64,000 bases of DNA from Gymnopus androsaceus JB14 (GCA_009733575.1 ML769443.1:143957-207956); one strand, 5' to 3'; positions 1-12,116 are shown, counted from the first letter of the stretch. Numbers and translations: made by a program. The notes: a model not told the origin generated them from the sequence alone.

Positions 1-434
1 CCATAATTCAGGCCCTTCTTCAGTTTATCTAAATAATGTACTGATATGTATATTTTCACTCAACAAGACTGTTTGACTGAATAATCCAATTTCACTCAAA
101 TTTTCACTCATGAGTGATTTTTTACATAAAATTTTATAAATCAGTTAGTATTTCATTTGAGCGGATTTTTTTGCACTTTCGGTGTGAATTAGGTATCCAC
201 AGACGTGGGATATGAGCCTTTGCAATGTATGGAGAATTTCCGATTAAGCGCCCAAAATCGGCATGGCTGCCATATGTGCGATCATACCTGCCATGTGTCC
301 CATACTCTTGCCAACTTGCTGATGTAGTTGTCGTTTTGAGTGTTATCGAAACGTAAGGATGATCTAACATGACGCTCATTTCACTGACTACCACTACGAC
401 GCATATGGGTTTCGTCGTTTGCCCAAACGGCAAC

Positions 435-1128
435 ATTCTCAGTAGATATCCCTATATTACAGGAAATCAACCAACTATTCCAAGGCAGCCACCACTGCTT
501 CGAGTGCCGCCTTTCTGGATGCGCGATTCCGCACTTCGTCTGCCAACAGAGCATTGCTTTTTTTCTTCAGTGCTGCTTGCTGCAGTCGTAGACGACATCG
601 AACAAGGTCATCAACTACCCAGAGATCAACGTAATTAGTCAACCAAGGAAAAACTAGAAGTGCCTACAATGTGGATCAGAGGAAGATGTGTGTGACGTCC
701 AGATAAACTCACCGCTTGACGGATAGACAGAAGAGAGCTACGAGACTGCTTGGTAAATGATTTGGTGCAGTCGAGCTCAGTTTCAACTACATGTTTGATA
801 TATTTCTGAGCATTATTGCGGATGCATCAGCTACGTACGCCGTCAATCACGGTGGCTGTCAATTTACCTTTATCTCTTTTGACTGCTCCTTGGTCCAGTT
901 AGCTACTTGATCCAGGTTGTAGCCACCCCTGCCAGGTCTGTTAACTTCTCCTGCAGGTTTCCGAATCATTTGCGGATGCTTGAATATAACACCGCAATCG
1001 GAGTGCCGATCAATAGATACATCAGCTTCAGATTGGCGGAATGGAGGACGACTACGAATGTCATACGGTAATGTGGTTGATGATCTAGGAGTGGCCATCC
1101 GAGAAGGCGGCGTATGAGATTGTTGCAT
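435..1128 (-). CDS. Uncharacterised spliced gene, divergent from HMG pseudogene
   Basis: The first exon (859-1128) starts at an ATG and encodes a basic, low-complexity N-terminus followed by the more conserved-looking stretch PGRGGYNLDQVANWTKEQ. A donor GTAAAT and an acceptor near 790 lead into a second exon (about 709-790) carrying YIKHVVETELDCTKSF. A further open stretch near 475-600 (ALKKKSNALLADEVRNRAS, ending in TAG) looks like the C-terminal exon, but its splice phase could not be resolved with certainty. The GRGGYNL motif resembles, from memory, uncharacterised Agaricomycete proteins. No function is assigned. It is transcribed away from the HMG-box remnant. Confidence 0.45.
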
Positions 1129-1767
1129 TGCTAAAGAAAAAGAAAACTAGAGCATCAACAAATATACTAGTTTTCAAACACGTACGGTTAGAGTGCGGTT
1201 TTGAGTAGTAGTGGGATAAACTCACTGTTCAGTAAATATATACCATATGATAAAGGAGAGCGATGCATCGCGACACGAGACTGGATCCCGATAGTCAACA
1301 ACGCAAGTCGTAAAGAACTTTGTGAAACACTTAGTAGATGCGACACGAGGCTACAAGACAATAAAGGCACGAGGCATGTGGGTTAGTAGTGAGCGCTAAG
1401 CTGTGCTGGGCTTCGGCCTCGTGGTCCACCTCGTGCTTTGAATATTATCATCACAAGCAAACTACTAGGCCTACTGAATTACCACTTGACGTGCGCTGCA
1501 AATTTCTCTGCAACTGGATTTGCTACGTAAGTACTGCCACTCGTGGGCTTGAAGTTGGTTGTGGCTATCCTCATGGCCCCGAATCTGTGCGTTAGACTCA
1601 TATATGCCTTCCGGGTCCTGAAGATGACTGGCTAGGAGAGCACCCGCTTCCTTGTGCTATTCAGTACTCCCTTCAACTCGCGCTCCAAGATTTTTGACTC
1701 TAGGGCGTGTTCTATACCTTGCGTTCGTAGAATTCGTCGACAGTCTGATTTTTTTTGTGTTTTAGCG
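1129..1767. promoter_or_regulatory. Divergent intergenic region with shared CACGAGG/GCGCTAA motifs
   Basis: The spacer between the minus-strand gene at 435-1128 and the HMG-box remnant contains GCGACACGAGG, GGCACGAGGC, GTGAGCGCTAAGC and TTCGGCCTCGTGG. The same words in the same order occur in the divergent spacers at 42123-42622 and 49046-49842, and partly at 7037-7673. The part next to the HMG start is also similar to the 5' flank of the intact HMG gene (a CTTGC(A/G)TTCGT word and a pyrimidine tract ending in TTAG). A regulatory role is inferred; only the sequence recurrence is seen. Confidence 0.45.
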
Positions 1768-3450
1768 ATGTCTCTTATTATCAAGCGTCCAGAAAATGCT
1801 TGGATTCTCTTTCGCTTAGACATGCACAGATCACTGAGATCAGAGTATTCAAACATACGCAGATGGTTCCTCCCAAACGTATTCCGATCTTTGACATTCA
1901 GCATCTCCAGAAATCAAAGCTGAATACGTCCGCAGAGCAGACGCTGCCAAATACGCTCACTTTATCAAGTATCCTGGCTACAAGTTCACTCCGAGAAGCC
2001 GCAAAAGAGTCCAAGAGCAGGTGGAGAAATGCGCGTATGCGCGTCCGCCTATAGAGGACTCTCCTGTTCCTTGTTTTGATGCAGATGGCTTTGGTTCTCT
2101 CAGGACTTTACTCCCAGTCTCGTCCGGCGGTTCGCCTTCATGACTCACTGCTAGTTTTCCAACATCACTACCTGTTGTTAGCGTGAACAGTGATTCCAAT
2201 CAGCCCCAACTCAGCTCAGCCTTGAAACTTAGGACCCAGATACCAACATACCAGTACTCTACTAACGTTTTGTTACGCTCTGCAGTCCCTGTCTTAGGAC
2301 TCATCTTTGGAAAGTTTGCTTCGTGACAAGTCATCGTTCGATGTTCTACATAGATGACCATCTCGATGGAGGATCTAGATGTTGTTTATTTGCTTTGGAC
2401 CGAGGCACGGTGTCACCCGTACTCCACAGACCTAGTATCACTGACGCAGGCGTCTTAGAGATTCAGCCCAGCTTTGAACCACAGCCTTGTTGTACGTCCT
2501 CTCGTTTGTTTCACCTTATAACGATGTCTTGATGCATCTCAGTCTGCCCTCCAGAGAGATATATCCGTTCCCACCATTATTGATCCATCGACCAGGAACC
2601 TCTTTGACCACCATTTCAATGGACAGCAGAATCCACATATTTTCCATAGGGTCTCAACAATACTTCACTCATCGCAACATCTTGGAATGTTGAATAAGCT
2701 GGTCAGTCATCCCAAATACTCAACAGGCGGGATACATTTGTTCCCCAAACCCCGTCCATCTTTTGATCATCTGCGTGAACCGAAGTTGCTGATATAAAAT
2801 CTCTCGACAACAGTATTGCAACACCTTGGCATGTTGAACAAGCCAGTCAGTGCCCCCCCCCCTATGCTCAATAAGCCTGTCTTTCCTTTTCCGAATCCTT
2901 CTGACCTATCTCCATCGCCACATACCGCTGCCAATAATACAGAAACTCAGCTCACTCGGGATTTAGACTTGGACTTCACCGTAAGTTTTCCCGCTTGTTT
3001 CTCTTCTTGTATATTCTGATATGCTTGAGTCTGTTCCTCAACCCCTGGATCTAGATTTTACTATAAACTCGCCAAACCATCGTTCAAACATTGGTTCATT
3101 CAGTGCAATGCCTTGGAATGTTGCACAAGCGGAGCCCAGTGATCTGGAGTGACTGACTTCAGAGACAGCCGAACCCACCGAATTCGCCGTAAGTCGCTTT
3201 GTTTTCTTCCACCCTTTATCTAGAATTTGTTGCGCTTCAGTACCTCAGTCTTCACATTTAGAAAACATGGATCCTCCGGTTTGCTCCGTGAACGTTTGAA
3301 CCTCTGTGACAATGTGGATTTCCGTTTCCTGAATGCTTGTATTCTCGTAACATATGTATCATGATATTTCATCGTGTTCACAATCTGCTTTGTTCTTTCC
3401 GTTGTATAGTTCTAACTTATAGGACTCCGGGCCATTGAGTGCTGGCGGAT
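1768..3450 (+). pseudogene. Degenerate MATA-type HMG-box gene
   Basis: The ATG at 1768 opens a reading frame matching the intact HMG gene at 49843: it reads IIKRPENAWILFRLDMH, then loses frame after about 25 residues. Later pieces (RISDLW-like, then KYPGYKFTPRS in another frame near 1970-2010) show the rest of the box with indels and a deletion. Further downstream are remnants of the repeated acidic exon module, for example near 2945-2986 (TQLTRDLDLDFT followed by a GTAAGT donor). The 5' flank is similar too, so the whole gene with its promoter was copied. It is unlikely to make a working HMG domain. Confidence 0.75.
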
Positions 3451-3795
3451 AACTGGAATCGATTGAAAATAAGGGAAAGCAGAGGCAGCGATGATAGTCG
3501 TGTGGTCAAGAGATGATTCTCGAAATGATGCATCATCTAGAACTTTGCGTACCGCTCCTTCAACGTAGTAGACTGTCTAGCAGCAATTTGTTGACCTCGA
3601 CGACTCTGCTTCCGCGTCCAAAGATTTTAGTGTCAAGGATGAAGGCCAGCTGCGATATTAGACAAACGTTATGTGCACTTAAAGTCCACATCTCTTTGAA
3701 TTTGTGATCACCAGTACGTGCTTATATCTGTATTGTGTTTTCCCACTTGTTGACTGATATAGCTCGGAGGTGACGGGACCTATTCTTTCCGTCGT

Positions 3796-3897
3796 GCCTT
3801 TTCCAGAAAATCGTTCGTCCAATGTTTTCCGGACTGTCGGGGATTGCCACGGCAGTGGCGCTAAGGATGCCTTTTCCAGAAAATCGTTCGTCCAATG
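3796..3897. repeat. 29-bp direct repeat around a dispersed GGGGATTGCC motif
   Basis: The word running from GCCTTTTCCAG to GTCCAATG occurs at 3796-3824 and again at 3869-3897. Between the copies lies TCGGGGATTGCCACGG followed by CAGTGGCGCTAAGGAT. The latter motif recurs near 40405-40436 and, in a variant form on the other strand, near 10047-10080 and 14490-14523. The layout could reflect insertion of a small repeat or a local duplication. No coding sequence was seen between about 3450 and 4195. Confidence 0.5.
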
Positions 3898-4194
3898 CTT
3901 CCGTTTGTACTTGGTTCACTGAGTTTCCTCACCAATGACTTTCGCGAGCATCAAGCTGTTGTCCCACGCAAGGACGTTAGCGTATTTCATTTCTAGACGC
4001 CAGTATCCACCAAAGCAATTTGACATAGAACGTAGATGAATTAATAACGAAGTGGCGAAACGCAACTTGTAAGGTATGACCTACACTACATATAGTGATC
4101 GTCAAAGCAGCGTAGAAACACACATTAGAAAACAACTAAGTAGGAAGAACTAATAGGATTTGTGGCCCCAAGCACGAATACACTCAGGCTGAAA

Positions 4195-5015
4195 CTAGGC
4201 GTCAAAGACAGAGCACAATATTTCAGGTTGCCAGTACGAGCCTCCACGATGAATGAGGCGAGTAATGTAGAGCCTTCGAATGTCCGTACGTTCCAATCTC
4301 CAGTGTTCCTGAGTAGGTTCACACTTGAGTTCGTGCTTCTGAAGGAAGCTCGTCAGGACAGACAAAATACGAACGAAATAAAACGTACCTTGGTCTGATG
4401 GATGAAATTTTGAATTATCTGTGTGACCATGGTAAGGATGTCTGCCCGACTGAGGTCCTTTTCGGCGCCAAGTTGCATCCTTTGCCCATAATGACTATAT
4501 CCAGGCCACTGAAAAGAACGCCATAGTGGGTATTTATATTCAACGACATCGAGGCGAAACCCATAATAAGCACTTACCTCGATGTGGATAGTGATCTCGC
4601 GATATACAAAGTTTTTAAACGGTCTGTCGTTCATGTACTCAAGTTCTGGCACCGCGAATCCCAAGCAATTAGATAACCGTACGCCGGGCTCTTTGTGTCC
4701 TTTTCTTCTAAAGACCAGAGGCGAGGCTATATCTGTTACACTCTTGACTAATTGGCGAGGCACCCTTTGAGGCACAACCATGTAGTTAGTAGCTTTGCTA
4801 CTGGTGGGACGAAGGGGAGCGATGCCAGTAGACGAAGCCGAGTCCAAAGTCGAGTTCGGATGGAGTAAAGAAGGATTTTGACTGCATGGACGCGTCAAAA
4901 GATGTGGGTGGAGTGGGAGGGGTAGGCCACTATGAGGGTGCAAAGACGACGGAGGAATGTTATGTAGGGCGCGAAGAGTGAGATTGTGGTTGTTTTTGTA
5001 TGGTTGCGTCGACAT
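4195..5015 (-). CDS. Uncharacterised 223-aa protein, paralog of 53772-54794
   Basis: Three exons keep frame with canonical introns: 5015-4578, 4508-4389 and 4308-4195 (438, 120 and 114 nt), ending in TAG. The N-terminus is proline/serine/histidine rich. The conserved core contains VPQRVPRQ, a WPGY motif at the start of exon 2, IIQNFI at its end, and ITRLIHRGGSYWQPE in exon 3. The gene at 53772-54794 has the same exon layout and the same anchors (VPQK, WPGY, IIQDF, ITRLVHCGGADWQPQ), which strongly supports both models. No domain was recognised and no signal peptide or membrane segment is visible. Function is unknown. Confidence 0.7.
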
Positions 5016-5439
5016 TGTTCGAAGTTGCTCGTGAGGATAAGAGGATTATTAGCTCTGGTTGCGTCTGAAACAACTCGTTCATTAACAAGACATATAGATC
5101 AGATGTAGGGCCAACGAACCTAAACTTCAATGGCTAGTGGGAGACCTGATTGCACCGTTTTGCGAGAAGTGAGCTTTATAATGTCTTCTGGGTGCATTGC
5201 GAGATTTTCATGTGTATGAGACAGGCTAAACAACATACATCTTGAAGAATGTTTCGAAAATACGGCGAAGGATATTCTTGCATGTTCTTCATGCTCGCAA
5301 GAAGTGATCAAGGTTCTTGGGAAGTTCAACGTTCGCGACAGGGGCAACAACATGGCCGAATTCCTCGGATTCGAACTGTTCTCTATTTGATAATCTACAT
5401 ATGGTAATACACTACCATTCTACGTCTTCGGAACTACGT

Positions 5440-7036
5440 CTACCATTCGTGTTGATACTCGTAAGTCTCTCGCACCATAGTTTTCTGTTTCCTCCCAACC
5501 AAGAATTCTGTCGCAGGAGCGTTTGCGGTGTTGAAGGCTTGACTGCGAGGAAGGGATTTAGTCGCATCTTGCCCAGAAAATAAGGGTGGAGGCGGCGCCT
5601 GGCTAGTAAACGACTCGGAAGGCGGAGGACCCTGGTCAGAAAACGAGGATGGAGATCCAACTGTACCTCCCCGCATCCCCTTTAGATGCTTTATTTCCTC
5701 CTTAGCTTGCTGTAGCTCCTGTCGAAGCATGTAGCTTGGCAGAAAAACAAAGGGAGATGATAGTGTCCGAAGCTACAAATGCGCAATCGATTGAGGACCA
5801 CTGATGGGAACTACGACAATGACGCACCTCATGTTGTTCTAGGATCATATTTTCCTTCTCTTTACGGGGCTCTGTGATATTTTCCTAGCAAAAACATTGT
5901 CAGATGATGATAAGGTCTGGGCAGTCAGGATGACACTGACCTTCAGTTGGTCGTAAGTACTTCGCAGGCTCTCATAGTCTCTCTGAACAGGAAAGTAAGC
6001 AAAAAAACTGTAGCTCCTACGTTGAAACAAACCTTATATTGATTGAGCTCATCTTCGACTCCCCGAATGCGGACTGATAAAGAGTGGTTTTCGTCCTGAG
6101 AGAGGACATAATCAGAGGTTGTAAGTGTCACATTCATGAGCGAACACGAACCTCGATAGAGACTTTCTCAAGTTGAAGATCCTGGCATGTTTTCTCCAAG
6201 GATTGAATTCGGATCTCAGTAGAGACTTTCTCAAGTTGAAGATTTTCGCATGTTTCCTCCAAGGATTGAATTTGGGTCTGATAGTTGTCCGAGATGAGCT
6301 CCTGTACCACCTTCATGGACGTGTCAGTACAGTATAACATGGGGAGGACCAATAAGTAGTGAACATACCTTCATTTCCTGGTACTGGGTTTGAGCGGTCT
6401 CTGTAGCTTGCAATTTCTCGTCAAGTATTCTTTGGAGCTCTTTAATTGTCGAGTTTCGAACACGGAGCTGGCCACCAGTTAGCATGAAGAAGTGATCACA
6501 ATATCTATGTGCAGCCTACGTTCTCTTCGTAATAGCTCTTCGCTGTTGTGTAAATATCGTGCTTGGACATACTTATAATCGGCAGTGACTCACCACAGCT
6601 TCGGCATGCCTGAGGTTTTCGATAATCTGAAGCTCCTTCATCTCAGCGGCCTGCATCCTGAGAGTTTCACGTTCACGCTATGGATATTCAGTATAAGTAT
6701 GGTGCAGACAACACAGGTAACAGGATGTACATGCCTGCAAGTCTTCGATCTTTGTCGCTTGAAGTGTACTATGTTCTTCCCAGCCTTTGTTCTACAAGTA
6801 CTCATCAGCATAAATCTAAGACATGGAGGACGAATGGATACCTCTATTTGCTCGTATCTGTTGTCTTGAGCGGCCGGTTCATGCACTATCGCGGCATCGA
6901 GTTCGTCGGAAAATTGCTCAGATTTCACGGGTCGATTGCCGTATTGCAAGGGAGAGGTAGATTTACGACCAGTCCGAATTGATGTCTCTTTAAATTTGCG
7001 AGCGGCCCGAGCTGGAGTCGTTGTATTTGAAGGCAT
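5440..7036 (-). CDS. Coiled-coil protein, many small exons
   Basis: The ATG at 7034-7036 begins a basic N-terminal exon (MPSNTTTPARAARKFKE). It is followed by about nine short exons joined by 45-70 nt introns, all in phase by eye. The protein is mostly heptad-rich and charged. One exon (6150-6305) holds two direct copies of a 23-residue unit with core IQSLE-TC--LQLEKVS. The last exon (5440 to about 5780) has a short coil (ELQQAKEEIKHLKG) and a proline-rich tail. One intron near 6740-6690 seems to start with GC rather than GT (GCATGT). It lies head-to-head with the RING-finger gene. A structural or scaffolding role is plausible; no family was identified. Confidence 0.65.
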
Positions 7037-7673
7037 TGCTGTAAAGACATTAGACAATCGACGAATGAAAGAAATAAAACACATACTATGTACAGTCAGA
7101 GGGCAAGTTTGAGTGAGAGTTTATTGTACAGCAGCAGGGAGACAACGGATGTTCTCCTGGTTGAACAATCTCAGCATATATATATACCACTCACACGAGA
7201 GGAACACGGAATGAGAGCGATACACTGGCGGGAAAGACCTACACAAAGCTACATCATCAGACGGCCCCACGAGGCTAGTCACGACGCAGCCCAGGAGCGG
7301 GAGCAGTGGGTATGTGAAAGCACGAGGCGGACCACGATGCTATCCGTTTTGATGATTTTTTGCGATGTCCTCTACGACTGGAGCACTAGTAGCGTTGAAA
7401 AAAAGAAACCACGGAAGAAGCACGCGTCCGTACCATACGAGGGTAGAGATGGACCAGGACTACCTTCCTGCAAGCAAAGACTTGGCGCTTGATCGCTGTC
7501 ACATGGGAGGCCTCGTGGCTCACCTCGCGTCTACTTCCTTCCCCCAAGCCCCCTATTAGGCTTATGTATCTATATAGCTAAGATTATTCCGATTCAAGGT
7601 GGAGGCAATCCGGCTTTCCTCAGCTTGAGCTCGAACTTGATATCGTTATTTCCCATCATCGATACTTTGGATA
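7037..7673. promoter_or_regulatory. Divergent promoter region, coiled-coil and RING genes
   Basis: This spacer separates the start of the minus-strand coiled-coil gene from the start of the RING gene. It holds CCCACGAGGC near 7266, GCACGAGGCGGACCACGA near 7319 and GGCCTCGTGG near 7510, words like those in the other divergent spacers of the window. A TATATATATA run lies near 7180. Short open frames here (up to 134 codons on the plus strand) show no coding character and are treated as chance. Confidence 0.4.
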
Positions 7674-8474
7674 ATGCCTCTTGATCATGAAGCCCCTCCC
7701 CGGCTGCGCCAGTATGGCCGGCGTAATCGATCTCGGAAGTCTGGACCTTCATCCGTACGTGATATATCTATCCTCTTCCTTTTCACTGGACTGACTGCCT
7801 GATTCAAGGTTAATCCTGCAAATCTGGTTCATCTGCGGAGATCTGCTAGGCAGCAGCAGCAACACAATCGAAGCATTGTCCCGAGTGATTCAAATTCCAC
7901 GGCGACTGGATTGTCGAAATTGCGAAGTACAGCAGCAAAAATTGCGAGTACCTTCACTCCTTAGCTTTCTCTTCCTCACTCTACCTTCAGCCTAATGTCA
8001 AGCATATCACTTCTCACGCTCAGGAAATCCAGGCATTGCAGCGTAAGATTGAGGTGAGCCTCTACATTTATACCTTTTCTCGGCAGCTCACTTCTACTAC
8101 AGAAGACTCTTGATGAATTCGCTGCTTTCAAGGACGCTCAGAAAGAACGCTTTAGCTGCCCCATCTGTTTACGTCTTGCGATCAATCCTCGCGTGTAAGT
8201 TCTTGTCGGTCATTGTATTGAGCTCGAGACAGATTCATAAGCTCGTGCTAGAACTTCGTGTGGTCATATTTTCTGTGGAGAATGTCTCACACGAGAAAGA
8301 GAACGGTCATTGCATGATAGAAGTTTGATGCATTGCAATGTGTGTCAACATTACATTACCATTCTCCCAAGGCCTTGCTTCCCATTGCAGGCCCATATTC
8401 GTGCTTTGGCTGAGGGTGCTCTTGACACTGAGCGAGGTCCTTTTATCTGGCGTTACTCGAGGCCATATCGTTGA
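7674..8474 (+). CDS. RING-finger protein, probable E3 ubiquitin ligase
   Basis: Five exons can be joined into about 200 residues. The N-terminal exon is very basic (GRRNRSRKSG). A short helical segment (HAQEIQALQRKIE) follows, and then a C3HC4-type RING: CPIC near residue 110, SCGHIFCGEC after an 11-residue spacer, and CNVC 16 residues further on. This gives the C-x2-C, C-x-H-x2-C-x2-C, C-x2-C pattern that binds two zinc ions and recruits an E2. The RING is split by a 55-60 nt intron starting GTAAGT. The junction after exon 2 works best with a GC donor (GCGAGT), which is a weak point. The stop is TGA at 8472-8474. It is divergent from a coiled-coil gene; substrates are unknown. Confidence 0.75.
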
Positions 8475-8663
8475 TTTCAGGTATCTGTAACTCTAGATCT
8501 TCGTTTGATGCAGTCGTATCCTCTCTCTTTTAGCACTCTTCGTTCGATACCTCTTAAACTTGATGTAGAATGCTTTGGTTGCTCAAGAGCATTCGATTAA
8601 TTAAATCCACCTCTTCGATGCACGTTTGGGTGAAATATAAGACCATTACTACCGAAGGTATGA

Positions 8664-9473
8664 ATGCAAGCTTTTTCGATGATACAAGCAAAAACAATGT
8701 ACGATCATTCTACCCATCTATCGTCTCTTAGCAAGCGTAAATCTCCCAAGAATTCTTTGTGGTGGCCGAGAATGACTGTTTGCAAATTTAAAGGACCACT
8801 CAAGGTGAGTGGTATCCATCGTACCCCAACCAAGAGCTCCGAGTCATTCTCTACTAGTGACCCCCAATTTCGTTCTACTACAGCCGAGTGGACCGATGTC
8901 CACTCTGATCATCATGGCTGTCAGTGCTCAGGATGCCACACCATTCGTCCCATCCGTGAACATCAACGTGCGGAAGCTCAATTCCGAACCCATATCTCGC
9001 CTTCTTACATGGCCGAGGAGCTAGATACTGAGTCTGACAGTGACCGGTACCCCTCCACTGGTTCCAACACAGATCTAGGATCGTCCTCTCCTCCATACCC
9101 CCTGCATGCAACAATGAAAGCCTCTCTGGAGATGACGGGAGCTTATGATGAGGAGGACAGATTATTCCACCCACCTTACAGCGCCCAGAGATACCAGCGA
9201 TCTCCTTCTCCAGACATTTATACCCCCACATTACCCGCGCGCAGCCCTTTTCACAGTAACTACGGCTCCCAAAGATATTATGAGATATCCATCAATGCTG
9301 CCCATAATTCTCCTTCGACGGAGACCTGTAGCCCCACATTGTCCACTTTTCACAGTACTCCGAACCTTGACCGTCGTTCTAAGGTGGCACTTGATGGCGG
9401 AGACCACATCAATTCGAGATTGCACGCTGGAAGGAACGAGGCGAAAAGTATGACTAGTCCTGCCCCCCCATAA
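8664..9473 (+). CDS. Disordered Ser/Pro-rich protein, unknown function
   Basis: This 269-codon open frame is kept intact in both tandem units. The predicted protein is rich in serine, proline, threonine, tyrosine and histidine, with repeated SPSPDIYTPTL and SPSTETCSPTL elements (near residues 185 and 225) and no recognisable domain. One HGCQCSGCH cluster lies near residue 90. The true start may lie elsewhere, since a splice donor (AAGGTGAGTGG) sits within the frame near 8803 and the N-terminal 20 residues look non-coding. It follows the RING gene in the same direction, with about 190 bp between them. Confidence 0.45.
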   Translation: MQAFSMIQAKTMYDHSTHLSSLSKRKSPKNSLWWPRMTVCKFKGPLKVSGIHRTPTKSSESFSTSDPQFRSTTAEWTDVHSDHHGCQCSGCHTIRPIREHQRAEAQFRTHISPSYMAEELDTESDSDRYPSTGSNTDLGSSSPPYPLHATMKASLEMTGAYDEEDRLFHPPYSAQRYQRSPSPDIYTPTLPARSPFHSNYGSQRYYEISINAAHNSPSTETCSPTLSTFHSTPNLDRRSKVALDGGDHINSRLHAGRNEAKSMTSPAPP

Positions 9474-10420
9474 CTGAACATCATTTTACGAGTCTGGAGT
9501 ACTTTCTCTAGTGGTTTGCAATCATGAACTATAAACAACCAGATCCCCCCTAACCCCCGACGAACCTGTGACGAGTTTAGACGCTTATAACTCAGAGTAT
9601 ATTCTTTCGACTCTTGGATTCACCTCATAATCCCAGTGAACGTAGATAATAATATAGACTAATGGGGGGGTATTGGTTATTGCAGTTGCTATGAGGTTTT
9701 GCTATTTCAGCGTAGCGCAATAAAAGCTGGATAAATCCCAGCGGACTTTGGCATGATAAGGAACTCTCGGAGTAGTTTCCCGTTACTACCGAGATCACGC
9801 CAGCCGCCATTACATCATTGCATGCCCCCGCCCTTTGCACCGTTTGCTCACTGTATAATAATATGTTTTGCATTAGTGCAAGGCACTACTGCGTGAATGG
9901 GTGAGCAAACAGGCTACATAGTAGTGTGGCTGTGTACATTGGCGCTTCACTCAGTTATTCTCACGCTACTGTGGCTGTACACGCATCTTCCGGGGCCTCA
10001 ACCAATATTGGGTTTGCTTCGCTCACCCAATAATTGTTCTATTTACAATCCTTAGCGCCACAAACGCGGCAATCCCCAACAGGCCGTGCCCGAACCCTCG
10101 ATTCACACCAAGGAACACATAGCATTAGAGAGTTATAGCCACACCTCGTAAAGTAGTTTGATACGTATTTACAGATTAAGAGACTATCTTGAAGCTACGA
10201 CAAACCTTCGTTTAAGAGCAAGGAAATCTCACCACGGAAATAGTCTTGCATGCATAGTCCAACAACCTTTGAGAGGACATTGAGAATAGGTACAGATACT
10301 AGTGATCGTCCACCCTAGCCTTGGGTGGACAAATCCAAACATTCCTTCATTGACCCCCACCGCAAGTTCCATGTTGCAGAATCAGTAAAGGATCTCCATA
10401 CAGCAGGACAACTTGCAAGG
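9474..10420. other. Gene-poor spacer with inverted and dispersed repeats
   Basis: No convincing gene is seen. A GTTTGCTCAC ... GTGAGCAAAC inverted pair lies near 9840-9915. The word CCTTAGCGCCACAAACGCGG, followed by CAATCCCCAAC, sits near 10050-10082 and is a variant of the dispersed motif at 3836 and 40405. A CCCAATATTGGGTTTGC-like inverted stretch is near 10003-10032. The same content is repeated at 13916-14863. Confidence 0.4.
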
Positions 10421-10555
10421 TGTCGTGTCTCATACGCGTCTATACACATATGAGCGCGACAAGTCCTTTGGACTTGACTTTACTTACACTTACTTACATC
10501 ATACATAAACACCGAACACTTACTTACTTGACAGAGTCTTGGTCAAGCCAAGACT
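10421..10555 (+). repeat. Truncated Ty3 LTR at the end of tandem unit 1
   Basis: These 135 bp begin TGTCGTGTCTCATACG and match the first 135 bp of the complete 5' LTR at 14864-14998. The LTR stops abruptly after AGACT where the second tandem unit begins. It therefore marks the duplication breakpoint and is not a separate insertion. Confidence 0.9.
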
Positions 10556-11479
10556 ATCAGAGGTTGTAAGTGTCACATTCATGAGCGAACACGAACCTCG
10601 ATAGAGACTTTCTCAAGTTGAAGATCCTGGCATGTTTTCTCCAAGGATTGAATTCGGATCTCAGTAGAGACTTTCTCAAGTTGAAGATTTTCGCATGTTT
10701 CCTCCAAGGATTGAATTTGGGTCTGATAGTTGTCCGAGATGAGCTCCTGTACCACCTTCATGGACGTGTCAGTACAGTATAACATGGGGAGGACCAATAA
10801 GTAGTGAACATACCTTCATTCCTGGTACTGGTTTGAGCGGTCTCTGTAGCTTGCAATTTCTCGTCAAGTATTCTTTGGAGCTCTTTAATTGTCGAGTTTC
10901 GAACACGGAGCTGGCCACCAGTTAGCATGAAGAAGTGATCACAATATCTATGTGCAGCCTACGTTCTCTTCGTAATAGCTCTTCGCTGTTGTGTAAATAT
11001 CGTGCTTGGACATACTTATAATCGGCAGTGACTCACCACAGCTTCGGCATGCCTGAGGTTTTCGATAATCTGAAGCTCCTTCATCTCAGCGGCCTGCATC
11101 CTGAGAGTTTCACGTTCACGCTATGGATATTCAGTATAAGTATGGTGCAGACAACACAGGTAACAGGATGTACATGCCTGCAAGTCTTCGATCTTTGTCG
11201 CTTGAAGTGTACTATGTTCTTCCCAGCCTTTGTTCTACAAGTACTCATCAGCATAAATCTAAGACATGGAGGACGAATGGATACCTCTATTTGCTCGTAT
11301 CTGTTGTCTTGAGCGGCCGGTTCATGCACTATCGCGGCATCGAGTTCGTCGGAAAATTGCTCAGATTTCACGGGTCGATTGCCGTATTGCAAGGGAGAGG
11401 TAGATTTACGACCAGTCCGAATTGATGTCTCTTTAAATTTGCGAGCGGCCCGAGCTGGAGTCGTTGTATTTGAAGGCAT
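10556..11479 (-). pseudogene. Truncated, frameshifted second copy of coiled-coil gene
   Basis: The start codon (11477-11479), promoter and 5' exons match the intact copy at 5440-7036. The 3' exons are missing because the duplication begins inside the gene. In addition, two single-base losses near 10815-10835 (CATTTCC to CATTCC and CTGGGTTT to CTGGTTT) disrupt the exon that ends in QEMK in the first copy. Unless the losses are sequencing errors, this copy cannot make the full protein. Confidence 0.7.
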
Positions 11480-12116
11480 TGCTGTAAAGACATTAGACAA
11501 TCGACGAATGAAAGAAATAAAACACATACTATGTACAGTCAGAGGGCAAGTTTGAGTGAGAGTTTATTGTACAGCAGCAGGGAGACAACGGATGTTCTCC
11601 TGGTTGAACAATCTCAGCATATATATATACCACTCACACGAGAGGAACACGGAATGAGAGCGATACACTGGCGGGAAAGACCTACACAAAGCTACATCAT
11701 CAGACGGCCCCACGAGGCTAGTCACGACGCAGCCCAGGAGCGGGAGCAGTGGGTATGTGAAAGCACGAGGCGGACCACGATGCTATCCGTTTTGATGATT
11801 TTTTGCGATGTCCTCTACGACTGGAGCACTAGTAGCGTTGAAAAAAAGAAACCACGGAAGAAGCACGTGTCCGTACCATACGAGGGTAGAGATGGACCAG
11901 GACTACCTTCCTGCAAGCAAAGACTTGGCGCTTGATCGCTGTCACATGGGAGGCCTCGTGGCTCACCTCGCGTCTACTTCCTTCCCCCAAGCCCCCTATT
12001 AGGCTTATGTATCTATATAGCTAAGATTATTCCGATTCAAGGTGGAGGCAATCCGGCTTTCCTCAGCTTGAGCTCGAACTTGATATCGTTATTTCCCATC
12101 ATCGATACTTTGGATA

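Larger units (their letters stand above)
6111..10555. repeat. Tandem duplication, unit 1
   Basis: This 4445-bp unit begins inside the coiled-coil gene and ends inside a Ty3 LTR, and it is repeated immediately at 10556-14998. The two units differ, as far as could be read, by four substitutions (all transitions) and six single-base indels, most or all in short homopolymer runs. That is about 99.8% identity. The junction reads AAGACT then ATCAGAGG, fusing LTR sequence directly to coiled-coil gene sequence. Confidence 0.9.

Noticed and set aside
7088..7559. 134- and 64-codon frames in the RING/coiled-coil promoter
   Set aside because: They overlap the divergent promoter, have no homology clues and overlap each other; the same frames recur at 11531-12002 only because of the tandem duplication.
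8878..9538. Several frames antisense or shifted to the 269-codon ORF
   Set aside because: Shadows of the plus-strand frame; composition and repeats make sense only in the 8664-9473 frame.
10421..10555. Independent solo LTR insertion
   Set aside because: It stops exactly at the junction of the tandem units and is identical in position to the start of the full LTR, so it is part of the duplicated unit.
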